Part shown: positions 44,663 through 55,186 of the stretch, piece after piece | How the letters are laid out: each line of letters opens with the position of its first letter | Numbering within the stretch: the first letter of the stretch is position 1 | Assembly (NCBI GenBank): GCA_010094025.1 | Contig: ML991787.1 | Span: 62,001 to 126,000, forward strand | Length of the DNA: 64,000 nt | Origin: Viridothelium virens | Lineage: Eukaryota > Ascomycota > Dothideomycetes > Trypetheliales > Trypetheliaceae | Reading direction: 5' to 3' | Position numbers and translations under genes: made by a program | Notes under the pieces: generated by a model | Databases searched by the model: none | What the model saw: only the letters and a program-made list of their open reading frames with translations | Told to the model about the DNA's origin: nothing

Positions 44663-45822
44663 CTTGTACGGTTACCGCGATTCGAGAAAAGCTTCCCCTC
44701 GGAAGAAAACGGTTCGTATTCGCTCTTGCGCGCGCAGAACAGGGAAAAAGTGTATGTAGCGTTTTCAAAGTGAAAGAAGAAAGAGTGACAAGAGTCGGAA
44801 AGCAGGCAGCGAAGAAGACAGATGCGTACGGACCGCCGCGGCGTGGCCAAAGGCGTCAGGCAAAGACAAATGCGATGCGTCGCGTACCTATTAATTACAG
44901 GCTGAGCCTTCTAAATTCGCGGCCGCATCAGGGGTCTCACCGACATGGCCTGGGTCGGCGATTTGGCTGACACTTGTGGGCAGGTTTGCGTCGAGGAGGG
45001 TTTGGACTTCCGCACGGAAATCTTCACGTCCACTACAGCGTCACAGGGAAATGACTGAGCAGGCTTCCTCTTCATAAAAGGGGACATGCCAAATACGTTT
45101 ATGACCAAGATCTACACGACTTCTTATTAGCATCTTCAGGGACTGGAGTGCACAGACGTTCGAGTGGAAGTAAACGTTTCCATTCATATGTCACTCCCAA
45201 TGCTCCTTTACAAAAAAGTCCCGGATATATGGACAAATTCACAACTTTTTCGCGAGATCAAATTCACACATTTAGATATACTGTATACACTTCTATTCAG
45301 GTTGGATATCTTCATAGAAGTCCAAACGTTCCAACATCTATCAACCCGCCTGGACGACGACTCTCATTCGAGGCTCGTAACTGATCCCGCAATCCTCTAT
45401 GCGGCATCGGTACCCCGTCAAAATGGCGAAGATCAAACACGATCTCGATTAAGCCGGAGTGTCTTCTTGAGCTTTGTTCCGAGAGGGACTTGGTGGGTGG
45501 AAGGGACTTGACTTTGAAGGTCGGACAATTCTCGTTATAGATCGGTAAATGAAGTAGTGATACTGACACCACTATTGCTTTTCCGTCTTTTTGGTAATAT
45601 GATACGAGTCAATGATAGCGTCTTTGCAATGGCTTGAGTGTGGTTTTCGGACGCTCGTTGCTCTCGCAGTCGACGCTCCATTAGATGCATTTCCACATGG
45701 CTTTTTCCACCGAGACCCCCCCCCCCCCCAAATTCTATGTCTCTTGACCACGTAGAAGCCAATGGTGCCTGTCCCACCTTTTTCCTAACATCCTTGCTTG
45801 ATGATTTCAACGTGACCAACCC
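44663..45822. other. Intergenic upstream of GOT1 and downstream of IES6
   Basis: About 1.16 kb: GOT1 promoter and IES6 3' UTR. Frames here (such as 45164-45511 plus) lack an ATG start or motif. A run of 14 C lies at 45716-45729. Confidence 0.45.
45716..45729 (+). repeat. Homopolymer of 14 C
   Basis: Uninterrupted C-run in the 3' flank of IES6. The exact length may be uncertain because such runs are prone to sequencing and replication slippage. Confidence 0.9.
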
Positions 45823-46410
45823 TCATTTCAACACCGTATGTGCTCCCCTCGCCGCCAAAAAATCCTCCGTCGCATTCTGCGGCAACGTCCGAATCAGCGC
45901 AAAGATCTCCTTGTCATGATACCTCAGCCTTGTCTTCGGATCTGTATACGGCGCCGACAGTCCCGTGATGTCACAGTAACGTTGCTGGCTCGAAGGGTGC
46001 AGCGACGGCGCCGACTCGATGTTCGTGTATGTTGCGGCGGGTCCGTTGTTACCGCTGCTACTTGAGACATTATTGTTGTTGTGACTCGCCAGACTCTTCT
46101 CAAGCACCATGGTCGAGAGGTTCTGGGCGGCTTGCGCGATATTGGTGGGTGCTGCGGCGCCGTTCATGTCGTCGGCGCCGGGGGTGGAGGCTGGAGGAAG
46201 AGGAGTAGAGATGCCGCTGTTGTTTTGGGTGGCCATGACGGAGGCCTCTTTTCGCGTGGCTTCCGAGATGATTTGTTTGACGTTTTTGTTGCGGCGCTGA
46301 GGGGGCTTCCAATTGGGATTGCGGAATGGTTTGCGTACTTTGAAGAGGTCTAGCTGGTCGAGGAGGGCTTGGTGGTTTGACTCGTCGGACGCTTGAGTGA
46401 TTGGAGCCAT
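45823..46410 (-). CDS. IES6: INO80 chromatin-remodelling complex subunit Ies6 (YL1-C domain)
   Basis: Subunit of the INO80 nucleosome remodeller, where Ies6 pairs with Arp5. Single exon, 195 residues. N-terminal LLDQLDLFKVRKPFRNPNWK and PPQRRNKNVKQIISE are the conserved Ies6 block. A Ser/Asn/Thr/Ala-rich linker (~residues 60-140) is followed by the YL1 C-terminal domain: RYCDITGLSAPYTDPKTRLR then YHDKEIFALI and the C-terminal LAARGAHTVLK. The start ATG at 46410 gives MAPITQASD. Length and domain order match fungal Ies6 (yeast 166 aa). It is divergent from DAD4 over 224 bp. Confidence 0.92.
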   Translation of the reverse strand: MAPITQASDESNHQALLDQLDLFKVRKPFRNPNWKPPQRRNKNVKQIISEATRKEASVMATQNNSGISTPLPPASTPGADDMNGAAAPTNIAQAAQNLSTMVLEKSLASHNNNNVSSSSGNNGPAATYTNIESAPSLHPSSQQRYCDITGLSAPYTDPKTRLRYHDKEIFALIRTLPQNATEDFLAARGAHTVLK

Positions 46411-46634
46411 GATGTAGCTTTGAGACCGTATATGCTAGAGGTTTAATGCCCGGAATCTTGTTCGGCGAATCTATCCTGTTGGAGTGGTGCTGAGCTGTTG
46501 AGAGTGTGAGGTTGGGGCCAAGCAGGCTGCGTGCCTTAAGCCTAAGGTAGCTGACACGCGAGCTCGTGGATTCTCGCGACAACAACTCTTGCGGAGTACA
46601 TGCTGGTGACAACAAACCAACAAAACAACCCACA
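46411..46634. promoter_or_regulatory. Compact divergent promoter, IES6 and DAD4
   Basis: 224 bp separate the starts of two nuclear chromosome-biology genes; both promoters must fit here. Confidence 0.5.
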
Positions 46635-47063
46635 ATGGTAACGATTCTTTGGAGTCTTCTACAATGAGTCCCATTTGCTTATATAGTCCGATAGGAGAGT
46701 CCACACGAACATCAACAGAGCCTGCTGCTAGGGCGTATCATCAACAACGTGGTGAGCACGATCATCAGTCCATCAACTATGAGATGTCACTAAGATGAAA
46801 TAGGAAAAGCTGAATGAGGCAGTAATGGCTTTGAATAAGAGCCTTCAGGTATTTCTTCTATATTTCTCCACATGAAAATCTATCTAAACCCCTACAGGAT
46901 ATCAATGTCCAGAATATGAATGTCGAGCTCGTTGCACAAATGTTTAAGAATTACCAGTCTAACGTTCTATTCCATCTCGAAGGTAGAAAGCTCTGAGTGA
47001 TCACCAGAGCTCCCAAATGCTAAAAATTGAATAGCCACAGATAGCCTTAAGGAACCTTCGTGA
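46635..47063 (+). CDS. DAD4: DASH kinetochore complex subunit Dad4 (5 exons; first exon is only ATG)
   Basis: Part of the DASH/Dam1 ring that couples kinetochores to spindle microtubules. Exons 46635-46637, 46695-46751, 46804-46848, 46898-46982 and 47035-47063 give exactly 72 residues, the known Dad4 length. The product reads M, then [50 protein letters not shown] and [12 protein letters not shown], then ATDSLKEPS; all parts match the highly conserved family. The first coding exon consists of the start codon alone, followed by a GTAACG...GATAG intron of 57 nt. No other ATG in frame stands before ESPHEHQQ. Remaining introns are 49-52 nt. Confidence 0.92.
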
Positions 47064-47723
47064 GCGTAAAGGCCGCATCGCATCTACCTGATGAATCCCG
47101 CCCTTGTATGGCAAAACACGCTCGAACGATGCAAATCGGGACACGTTCAAGTACTCGTCCAAGCAACAAGGTTTCAGCTAGGTCAACGCCACGAATTTTG
47201 ATGCGACTGATTCATCGTCATTTGTTCGAAAAATTGCTCTTAGAAGTACATAAAGCTTCTCGAGAACATTCCGAAATCGTGGCAGATACACCTAGCATCA
47301 CCGCTTTCATGTGTGACTTGAGTACTACTTGTGGTCAAGTTTTTCAATAGATACCAATTTATTTCTTTCAACGGGCCGTCTCGATCACCAGCTATTAGAA
47401 CTTTCATATGGAATACTAAACGATAGCTCAACCAAACTAGAGCCAGACATGAGTGATGCGGGAGCCAGTCGCTTTCATGAATGTGAGGACCACGGTCCTG
47501 TCACCACACGTCTCCTAAATCACGTCTGTCTTGTTTTGTGAAATATGTCATAACATAAATATCCTATGCTAAAGGAAGAGAGAATGAGGCAGGAGTCTTC
47601 TGTCTGCCAATACTGGAAGTATATACAAGAAACAAGGACCCCCCACCTTTCATAGACGTATCTGCCTGTCAAGAGGTCCCTCAGCTTCGGCTCCAATGCG
47701 TCAGCGTTCGTTATGTTATCATC
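47064..47723. other. Convergent intergenic region
   Basis: About 660 bp between DAD4 and the secreted-protein gene. A 96-codon frame begins at GTG and has no motif. No gene supported. Confidence 0.5.
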
Positions 47724-48647
47724 TTAGCCCATCGCCGGAATGTTAATTGTGGCAATAGACCAGACTTTACCTCCGTTCGAGCTGCTCAGCCCAGTATAAG
47801 TGGCTCCTTGCGCCGAGGCGATTGTGTCGCCGAATGTGGTGTCCGCGGCCGCAAGGGTAATAGTCGTCCCGATATACTGTTGCACTGCTACGGTTCCAGT
47901 GCAATCGCTGTCGCATTCAGTGCCGGTTCCCCAACCTGTCATCGGTCCGGATTCATGGTTGAAGCTAGATAGTTCCGCACCGGTAGCAGCGTTGGTTACA
48001 GTTCTGGTAAGAGCACATCAGGAAGTTTGCGAGATCAAGGATATCGGCCGATTACTGACTGTGTCCAGTTCTGCCCATTTGATTGCAGAGTGTATTCGAT
48101 TTTGACATGCTCTGTGCCGCTAACAGGGCTAGCAGAGCCGTCGAGCTGGCCGAAAGAGCCAAATAACGAAGCACGAACGCACCTAAACCAGCGTTAGCTG
48201 AAGAATATCAAGTGGGAAAACTATGTCTAGAGATGCCTAAGACTACAGTCGTTGGAAAAAAGTGTTTGGGCAACCCTCACCGATTTTTCCGCACAAGGGC
48301 GTAGACACTTTTTTTCAATGACTTTGAGTCTCATCTCATGACACATACCACTGTCCCGTTGTTGCACCGCACCAGCTGTTGTCTGGCCAGGACTCCAAAG
48401 TCGTCTGAATCAAATCACCTGTACCGTTCGACATGCCGGGCCAAAGGAAAAGCTCGCCATTTTGCGAAGATGGCGCAGTCCCTGGGATGATAGTGCTAAC
48501 GGCATTGATGATGTGGGATTTGGTTGGGCCTAGAGAGACACTGCCGCCCCAGGAGTCACGTTTGATCAACTTTGTAGGCGGAGGTACGGCTGAAGCCCCT
48601 GAGAGGAAAAGAAAAGCAAATAGAGAACCAGTGGCGAATGAATGCAT
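47724..48647 (-). CDS. Secreted beta-rich fungal protein with Kex2-like site (3 exons)
   Basis: Exons 48647-48349, 48182-48060 and 48003-47724 (introns 166 and 56 nt) encode 233 residues. A clear signal peptide (MHSFATGSLFAFLFLSGASA) is followed by a short pro-segment ending LIKR, a likely Kex2 cleavage site, and a mature chain starting DSWGGSVSLGP. The rest is Ser/Thr/Gly-rich with regular short beta-type stretches and four Cys, including the CDSDC pair. The WGGSV start and an LIQT stretch faintly recall eqolisin (G1) peptidases and other lectin-like sandwiches, but the eqolisin catalytic Glu motif is not visible, so I do not call it a protease. Probably exported; function unknown. Confidence 0.72.
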
Positions 48648-49300
48648 GGCGGCGAGAAAAGTCGATCAAAAGCTTAGTAGACAGATAAAGTCCAAACCTC
48701 GTAATCAACCGACAGAGAAGCAGTAGTTTCCTTATATTACCTGGTTGCCATTCCTTTGCAGTTTACCACTCTCGATTTTTGCGGAGCCATGCTTGGCGAA
48801 CCAGCAAACAAACACCCTGCGGTGCTGCATCGGTTGCTTAGAATTTCAGAGAAAATCCACCTATCGAATCGCAACAGCTCATTTCTGGATATACACCAGT
48901 CAATAATGGAAGGAAAGGACCGGGCGAACCCTGTTATAGTATCTAAGGTTTTTTTCCGAACTCCGGCGATTAATTAGCCAGTTTCATGCTACAGATAACC
49001 CGCAAAGAGGGTTCGGAAACATACCTAAATATGCAATTGTTATTCTGTATATAGAGGATTCTGAATACAATATGAATAAAATAATTGTTGATAATTTTAT
49101 TTAACCCTTTGTCGTTTTAAAGGTTTATTCATATGTTAAACAATTCTTCCATCCAACTTTTAGATGATAATGAAATGGAATTAAATTCAAAAGCCTTTTT
49201 TGTTACCCTACATAATGCAAAGTGTATCAACGCTGGTGACAACATGCAGGCGAATGAAGCCTTTGCGCGACCTGTAGGTTTCTTAATAATGTATCATATC
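48648..49300. other. Intergenic, AT-rich right half
   Basis: About 650 bp: promoter of the secreted-protein gene and 3' UTR of the APH-like gene. The part 49,040-49,200 is strongly AT-rich. No gene supported. Confidence 0.5.
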
Positions 49301-50265
49301 TTATCGACAACCCGCGGAGACAAGAGCCGACAAAACACCCATCAGATGGTCTCTCTCAGCCGCATCGTCATAGATATGAGATAGTAAGAGAGCGCTATAC
49401 TCCTCAAACATGAACGATCCAGACACCCTTGCTGCTTCAAATAGTGCAGGATAAGCTCCAGCATTGCCCCAGTCGATAATCCAAACTTTTCCGTCCGAAT
49501 CTAGCATCAAATTCTGTGGAATGAGATCCTGGTGTACCAATACAAAGGAGTTGTAGTTGAATGGTGGAAGTTCTTTTCTAGCCCATCCAAACAACTGACT
49601 GATTTCCAACTTGTGAGTAAACCAGTCGTTGAACTCTTCCTTGTTGTTGAAAGGGCCAGCCGTATACTCTGTAAACCAAAATCCTTTGCAGCTCCCTCCG
49701 CCAAGAGGCCCCGGCTGATCGAAATGAACGGTCCGTAGTTGTGCGACGATACTAGCGATCTGGCTAAATATGTGTTTGCGCTTTTCCTGGTCAAGGGTGT
49801 CCCAGATATCGGCCAGCGTGTTGCCCTCGATATAATCCATGACTATGTAGCCACATTGGGAGGAAGCTGATGTTTCAGATTGGGCAAAGAAGTAACGGTG
49901 AAGCTTAGGGGTCGGGACCGTTGTCCTTGAAAGTGCACATTTCATCGCCTCAATCTCTGACATCTGCATCCCAACTCCAAATTTCAGAATAAGATTAACG
50001 GAGAGTCGAACAATCGTCGTAGACCAAAAACGGTAGAGAACCGGAGAGATTCTGCTGATTGAGATAAGTTGCTCATCCGAGACGGTATCGAGATCAATTC
50101 CATCGAGTGGGAAAGACGCTGATGGGTCTTTACTTAAGGGCTGCATGTAGTGCGTCCGTTAGCTGGCAGCCTATCACTTTCCGCTTGAGAACTTACATCA
50201 TGGAAAATTTCGAACATCGAGCACGGAGGCTCCATCTGAAGGCACGGCGTCGTGGTATGACCCAT
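49301..50265 (-). CDS. Aminoglycoside-phosphotransferase-like (APH) kinase (2 exons)
   Basis: Exons 50265-50197 (23 codons) and 50140-49301 join over a 56-nt intron (GTAAGT...ATGCAG, phase 0) to 302 residues. The protein kinase-like phosphotransferase fold is shown by NLILKFG (ATP-binding Lys), Glu in SEIEAMKCA, the hinge GYIVMDYIEGNTL, the catalytic loop VHQDLIPQNLML (Asp, Asn) and the metal site WIIDWGNAG (Asp). All expected catalytic residues are therefore present. In filamentous fungi such proteins form large families of unknown small-molecule or protein kinases; the bacterial antibiotic-resistance role should not be assumed. It lies beside two miniature transposon copies in an accessory-looking stretch. 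Confidence 0.85.
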
Positions 50266-50525
50266 TCTGGTACTGCAGTATGAATGGTCGATGCTGTTAT
50301 AGCCCCATGCAACGCAAGTGCGTTCACTGACCGCAGCGTATGTGCAAGTCGGCTACTGATTGTCCGCCGTGGCGCTCACCTCCAGTTTTAACATTGACAA
50401 CATCTTATTTTTCTTCCATCACAAATACCTGTTGTGGGAAGTGGCTCTTGCGGCCCCATGCGGAGGCGCGTCCCTTGGGTGAATATTACCTTATCTATCC
50501 TAGTGCATCCACACATACCTCTATT

Positions 50526-50710
50526 TACCTTACCGCGGTTGGGGGGTTCCTCAACTGGCAGTTAATACGATGTTATTTTGACTTTACTGCTATGACCTTT
50601 TTGGCCCACTTCAAGGCGGTGTAAATATAGGCCAACAAGGTTATAACAATTAATCTGAGTTAACGTTGTATTAATTACCAGTTGAGGAACCCCCCAGCCG
50701 CAGTAAGGTA
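50526..50710. mobile_element. Palindromic miniature element (MITE), copy 1
   Basis: 185 bp. The ends form a long inverted repeat beginning TACCTTACCGCGG; over about 50 bases the arms differ at roughly six places, all C/T or G/A transitions. TA stands at both edges, compatible with a TA target duplication of the Tc1/mariner type. The inner part also pairs (GACCTTTTTGGCC against GGCCAACAAGGT). No coding capacity. A second copy of equal length lies at 51529-51713 in the opposite orientation. Confidence 0.85.
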
Positions 50711-50924
50711 TATAGGTATTGACCTTTGCTGTCTCTCCGAGACTTTTTTGATTTTGATACATTTCTTTCAGCTTCTCTACATTCAACAAGACCTCCTCGC
50801 ATCGGTTTCCAAGTTGATACTTCACGGTACGGTACTTGGAATTTCTGAATTATATAGAAGTGTCAGTGATCAAACAGATCAATCTTAGCACTCAGCACTC
50901 GGGAGAAAGTCATCATACATAAAT

Positions 50925-51473
50925 ATGAGCTCCTGGTACACCCCGCCAACCTTTTTCCCTGTCAAATACGTCCCAGCGGACCGAAAAGACGAGATTCGAG
51001 CAAAATCAGTCTTGTGCGTACACGCGGTCGCGCACCCAAAAGGACCTGGCCCTCATCCTGGTGGATTCACCAATCATTGGTGCCTGTACCTCCAGACTGG
51101 TGCAGACGAGTCTGTCGAAATTGATGTCCAACCAAATCCACAGCAAAGAGGTACCGCCATTCCGGGTGGTAGTAAGGCCGATGTGATTGCTAGTTTGTTA
51201 CCGTTTCCGATTTTCGCCAATGCTGTCCATTACAAGACGATGGCTGTTCCCGCTGGCTTGGTAGTGGCCCAAGTCTTGGACTCCCTAGTACAGCATGGTC
51301 ACGACAAGTACGAGTTCACAGCCCGGGGTGTAGGATGTCGCAAATGGGTAGATACTCTCGCCTTTCTGACAGAAAAGGGATGGCTTGACGGAAGCATGGC
51401 GATATCTGATATCGTAAGACTCTGGCCAGAGGGGATTCCGCTTGAACTTGATGAGGGCAAATACTATTCCTGA
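50925..51473 (+). CDS. Small fungal protein, possibly DUF7770-like
   Basis: Single exon, 182 residues, intact. CVHAVAHPKGPGPHPGG then NHWCLYLQTG, a later VPAGLVVAQVLDSL and a final GCRKWVDTLAF helix form a compact alpha/beta-looking domain without signal peptide. The pattern 'VHxVAHxxGP...NHWxxYL' resembles fungal proteins grouped as DUF7770; I am not certain of the number. His, Cys and Trp in the first block might form an active or binding site, but no function is known. The gene is bracketed by two 185-bp palindromic elements (215 bp before its start, 56 bp after its stop). Confidence 0.75.
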   Translation: MSSWYTPPTFFPVKYVPADRKDEIRAKSVLCVHAVAHPKGPGPHPGGFTNHWCLYLQTGADESVEIDVQPNPQQRGTAIPGGSKADVIASLLPFPIFANAVHYKTMAVPAGLVVAQVLDSLVQHGHDKYEFTARGVGCRKWVDTLAFLTEKGWLDGSMAISDIVRLWPEGIPLELDEGKYYS

Positions 51474-51528
51474 TAAGTAGGGGCATCTTGGAGGCTGGTA
51501 ATTTTTGGCTGTTAAAAATCTTATAATT

Positions 51529-51713
51529 TACCTTACCGCGGTTGGGGGGTTCCTCGACTGGTAATTAGTACAATGGTATTTCGACCTCACTGTTATGACC
51601 TTATTAGCCCATATTATCACCGCCTTAACATAGGCTAACGTAGTCATAAAAGTAAAACTGAGGTAACATTGTATCGGTTACCAGTTGAGGAGCCCCCCAG
51701 CCGCGATAAGGCA
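51529..51713. mobile_element. Palindromic miniature element (MITE), copy 2, inverted
   Basis: 185 bp, same end sequence TACCTTACCGCGG and the same length as copy 1. The core matches copy 1 (AAGGCGGTG) only when one copy is reversed, so the two are in inverted orientation. The right edge has CA instead of TA. Arms again differ mainly by transitions. Starts 56 bp after the stop of the 182-aa gene. Confidence 0.85.
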
Positions 51714-52983
51714 GCTACATGATATCGTGCATGACTTCAGATATGGCATGCATGTGAGGCGTCCCCAGATAATCAACAACAATGAGGCCCTTTAGAAGTA
51801 CCGAGATATTTCTTTTCCGTTACTTAGGCTTGGAAGTTACTTCAACAAAGGCACAAAATATTAAGAACTTTGATTCGATCGAAGATTGTATACCGAGTAC
51901 TGTACACCCATTCTTAAGTAGATCCTTGCCTTGCGTTTCCTTTGGTGACGGGTGTTCTCCGGAAAGCATGACGGACCGCAGTTCCGAAATGAAGTGGCCT
52001 ATGAGCAGCATGCAGACGCAACGCCTCATGACAAGCGCGGGAGTTCAGGAGAAGCTGGGTAAGGCTGCAGGAGCATTACTAGCGGAGAATTCCGAGGAGC
52101 GTGCAGATAAGACGGAGGCGATAACGATGCTGAAGCTTTTCGGGCTGAGCGTTGATCGAGAGGAGTATTTGGTGTTCCTGACTATTCCTCATAAGTCCTA
52201 ATCTCGAATCGCGGCAAGTTCTTGGCGCAGCCGAAGTAGCCTCAGCACTGTCTTTCCCGTCTCTGTAGTCACTATCATGCACCGTGTTCCAACAGCAATG
52301 GCGATGAGTCTTCGATCATCTGCCCTGCTCGAGATGCAGCGCCATCGTGACGCAGCAATGCTCCCACCGAGGAATCATTTCTCTCATTCTTGTCGTAACC
52401 GTCGCCGCTCGCAAATTGCGATACGTTGTTCGCCACGCGGCAGTTGCTTTCCGTGGTGACACTGATCAGTGCCCATCACTATCCCACTAAGACTTGGGCC
52501 GAGAACCTTGATCTGCATCGAGCTAGGTCGAACGCCTTTCTGAAACAGATTCCTTGCTTCCACGGCTTTAGACTGTTCCAAGCCACGGCCCCGATGGTGA
52601 GACCCCTGGCCAGCGAGTCACGGACCCGTGACTCAATCCCGTGATAACGTGTTGAGTTGGCGAAAGTGCTTTACGCGTCCAATCACGTCTCCCACCATCG
52701 ACCCTTGTCAGCAGCTGCCTCCGAACTTCTGCGCGGGATTTATGAGATGGCTTGTACCCCCGTACGTATATTTGAGGGCCTGGAGGCCACCCTCTGCGGC
52801 CCTCTTGCAACCTTTTTCGTTCCAGCATTCGCTGCCTGAGGTTGACTAAATATCGTGGCCGTCTATGCTGATCAATTCTAAGGCTCCCAATTCGAGGGGT
52901 ATAAGTACTAGTGCCGACCTCCAACCCCTTCTGTTCTTCTCATCCTTTCCTATCTCTCCTATCGTCTCAGCCTCGCCGCCGTC
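51714..52983. other. Intergenic between MITE copy 2 and the BTB gene
   Basis: About 1.27 kb. One ATG frame of 139 codons (51782-52201) is listed separately as doubtful. The pyrimidine-rich stretch at 52920-52980 looks like the leader of the BTB gene. Confidence 0.45.
51782..52201 (+). CDS. Doubtful orphan protein, 139 aa
   Basis: Intact ATG frame just right of MITE copy 2. The C-terminal part (EKLGKAAGALLAENSEERAD, then ITMLKLFGLSVDREEYLVFL) has a protein-like helix pattern; the N-terminal part does not. No family recognised. It could be the last exon of a decayed gene or a lineage-specific one. Confidence 0.3.
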   Translation: MRPFRSTEIFLFRYLGLEVTSTKAQNIKNFDSIEDCIPSTVHPFLSRSLPCVSFGDGCSPESMTDRSSEMKWPMSSMQTQRLMTSAGVQEKLGKAAGALLAENSEERADKTEAITMLKLFGLSVDREEYLVFLTIPHKS

Positions 52984-53960
52984 ATGTTTTCATCAAGTCG
53001 AGCTGGGCGATACCAGCAAGGAAGCTTTTCCAAAAACCGCGCGGGAAAATCAACGAGCAAGAAAAGATCGTCGTTTCATCAAGGTAGTATGATGAAAGGC
53101 ATCGAGACTCTGTCACCATCTCAAGCTCAGCATACTCCACCGGTCGGAACGTAAGTCAACTATAATGTCTTCCGTCTTCATTCAGTTTAACATGGTTCAG
53201 GAACCTTACCAGTGCAATAATCACTCTGTGTGTCGGTCACGAAAAACGTCTCTTCGCTGCTCATGAAGACGTCCTCTGTCACTCGCCTTTTTTCCAAGCT
53301 GCCTGTCGCGGACAATTCCTCCAAAATGGGGCAAAAAGGCTTGATCTTCCGGAAGAAGTACCAGAGATATTCTCCTCGGTCCTCGAATATCTGTACAAGG
53401 GGGATTACTCACCACGCCTCGAGTATGACAAGAAGCGGCGTACTTGGCATATCCAGTCGGCAGACGGCGGTGTTCCTGACGGTACCCTCTACTATCAACG
53501 CTGGGGTCCTGTTCTCAAGGATACTATCATCTACGTATGTGGTTTAACGCCGCATTCCGTCTCGCAACATGTCTAACAACTATTCAGTGCGCCGCCGAGA
53601 GGTACTCCCTTCCTGAATTGAAACGTCTCTCCCTTAAGAAACAAGGTCTTCAGACCGGCATAGCCTGCAGCACCCTCCTCTCTAGCGCTCGCTTCGCTTA
53701 CGACAATACTCCGGAATCTGACTCCAAGCTGAGAGCACACTATCTGGCACTCATCATCCGAAGCAGGCAAACATTCAAGCGAAGCGGCACAATGCAGCAG
53801 GAGATGACAAACGGAGGAAGACTGTTCTTTGACTTGTTCGTGGCGATGGCGAATCATATGGTGAGTCTCTTATCTCTTCACTTACGCACGCACGCGTAGG
53901 CATGGGTGCTGACGTGTATGGTGTTGCCTACAGGACGACATCAAGTCGCCACACTTTTGA
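52984..53960 (+). CDS. BTB/POZ-domain protein (4 exons)
   Basis: Exons 52984-53150, 53201-53534, 53588-53860 and 53934-53960 (introns 50, 53 and 73 nt) give 266 residues. The N-terminal ~55 residues are basic and Ser-rich (SKNRAGKSTSKKRSS). The BTB fold follows: ITLCVGHEKRLFAAHEDVL, then CHSPFFQAACRGQF, LDLPEEVPEIFSSVLEYLYK and GDYSP, then the pattern AERYSLPELKRLSLKK seen in fungal BTB proteins. The last exon adds only eight residues (DDIKSPHF). BTB proteins mediate dimerisation and often link to Cul3 ligases; no partner domain is visible here, as is usual for the many small BTB proteins of filamentous fungi. Confidence 0.85.
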
Positions 53961-55186
53961 AGCATGTCTGGTGTATCGCTGCCTAGGCTATGCGTGTAAT
54001 CGATCATTCCGATAATTTCCGATCGCCTGTCTTCCTTACCCTCGTTGCCTGACTTTCGACGTGTTATGTTGTTTCGTTGCTGAGATACCCTTCTTGTACA
54101 CCAGCCTTTGGGAAAAAGTTTTTCACGCATGGCGTTCTGGATACGTGTATTTCCCATCCTCAACCCAAAATCATTTCTTCCACTCACTTGGGAATCTGTA
54201 CTATATCACCATCCTGCTCGGTTCCACCGCCGAAGCTTTGATTTGTTGTTTCTGTTGCTGTTTCGTTCTATGGGGAAAGAAGCCAAATTGTCGTGCCCCT
54301 TCACTGGCCGGGCTTTACGAACAAGATACTGTTTTCCTTTTTTTTAACACTACTCAGAGATGGAGCAGACATCGCGAAGCAGTTGGAGCTTCGATTGCTG
54401 GGCTGTGGAACACATCTGGGCATTTAGTCCTGCATAATGAATTTCCTTCGGCAGGACCATGGATTTAGAGACTTTTGGATCACGAGATAATCAGGAATAT
54501 CAAATTGAAGCCAAAGCATTTTATTTATTTGCAGCCGATAGACATCATAAATTGTTGCATTCAGGCAAGTAGTGCCTGGGGCGTTAGGCATGAATTGTTC
54601 ATCCTCTCTGCGCTCCGCTCCCGATCTCAACTGCTTTCGATCTCATTGCTTCTTCCACCATCTCTAGGCTTCCATGTCTTGTCTCCCGTCTATCCGGGGA
54701 CTTTGCGTACACTAGCCATGCAGGAATACCGAGGCGCTGGGTGTGACTCATTTCCGAAATGCAGGGTCATGGTTGAGCTAAGGTTCAAAAGGAAGACGGC
54801 TGAAGCCATGTGGAAGTTGATGTGGAGCGCCGGCCACTTCCAAAAGTCTAATCGGACGGTGAAGTGGACAAGGTCATCGAAAAAATACTCGGCAGATCGA
54901 GTATTCACCAAGCGCGAGATATGGTACTGGTACAAAGGCTGCCTAGAATAGTTAGCACACCTTCTCCCTGTCGCAAGATGGCTACCTGCCTTACTTCAGA
55001 TACATTATTGTGCAACCTTCTACCTTGCTCTCAGTTGAACGGCCTCCACTGGTGGTTCCGCAAAGGGCCCGCTGACGATAATGCTGGCCAATTCAGGGTT
55101 GCAAGCTTTCTAAAGCAGACAGCCAAGACGAGCGCCTCCGGAAAGAACGGCATTGACATGCATGATCCTCCTCTCTGGAGGTGATA
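53961..55186. other. Convergent intergenic region
   Basis: About 1.2 kb between the BTB and CSN12 stops. A 158-codon frame (54475-54951) begins at TTG, not ATG, and has no motif; I treat it as chance. No repeat recognised. Confidence 0.45.

Noticed and set aside
47724-48647. Eqolisin (G1) peptidase assignment for the secreted protein
   Set aside because: Only faint similarity (WGGSV start and LIQT stretch); the catalytic Glu motif of the family is not visible.
49301-51473. A toxin-antitoxin-like or resistance pair formed by the APH-like kinase and the 182-aa protein
   Set aside because: The genes are divergent, about 660 bp apart, separated by a miniature element, and nothing in either product suggests a toxin or partner.
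54475-54951. 158-codon plus-strand frame
   Set aside because: Begins at TTG, no motif and no splice partner recognised.
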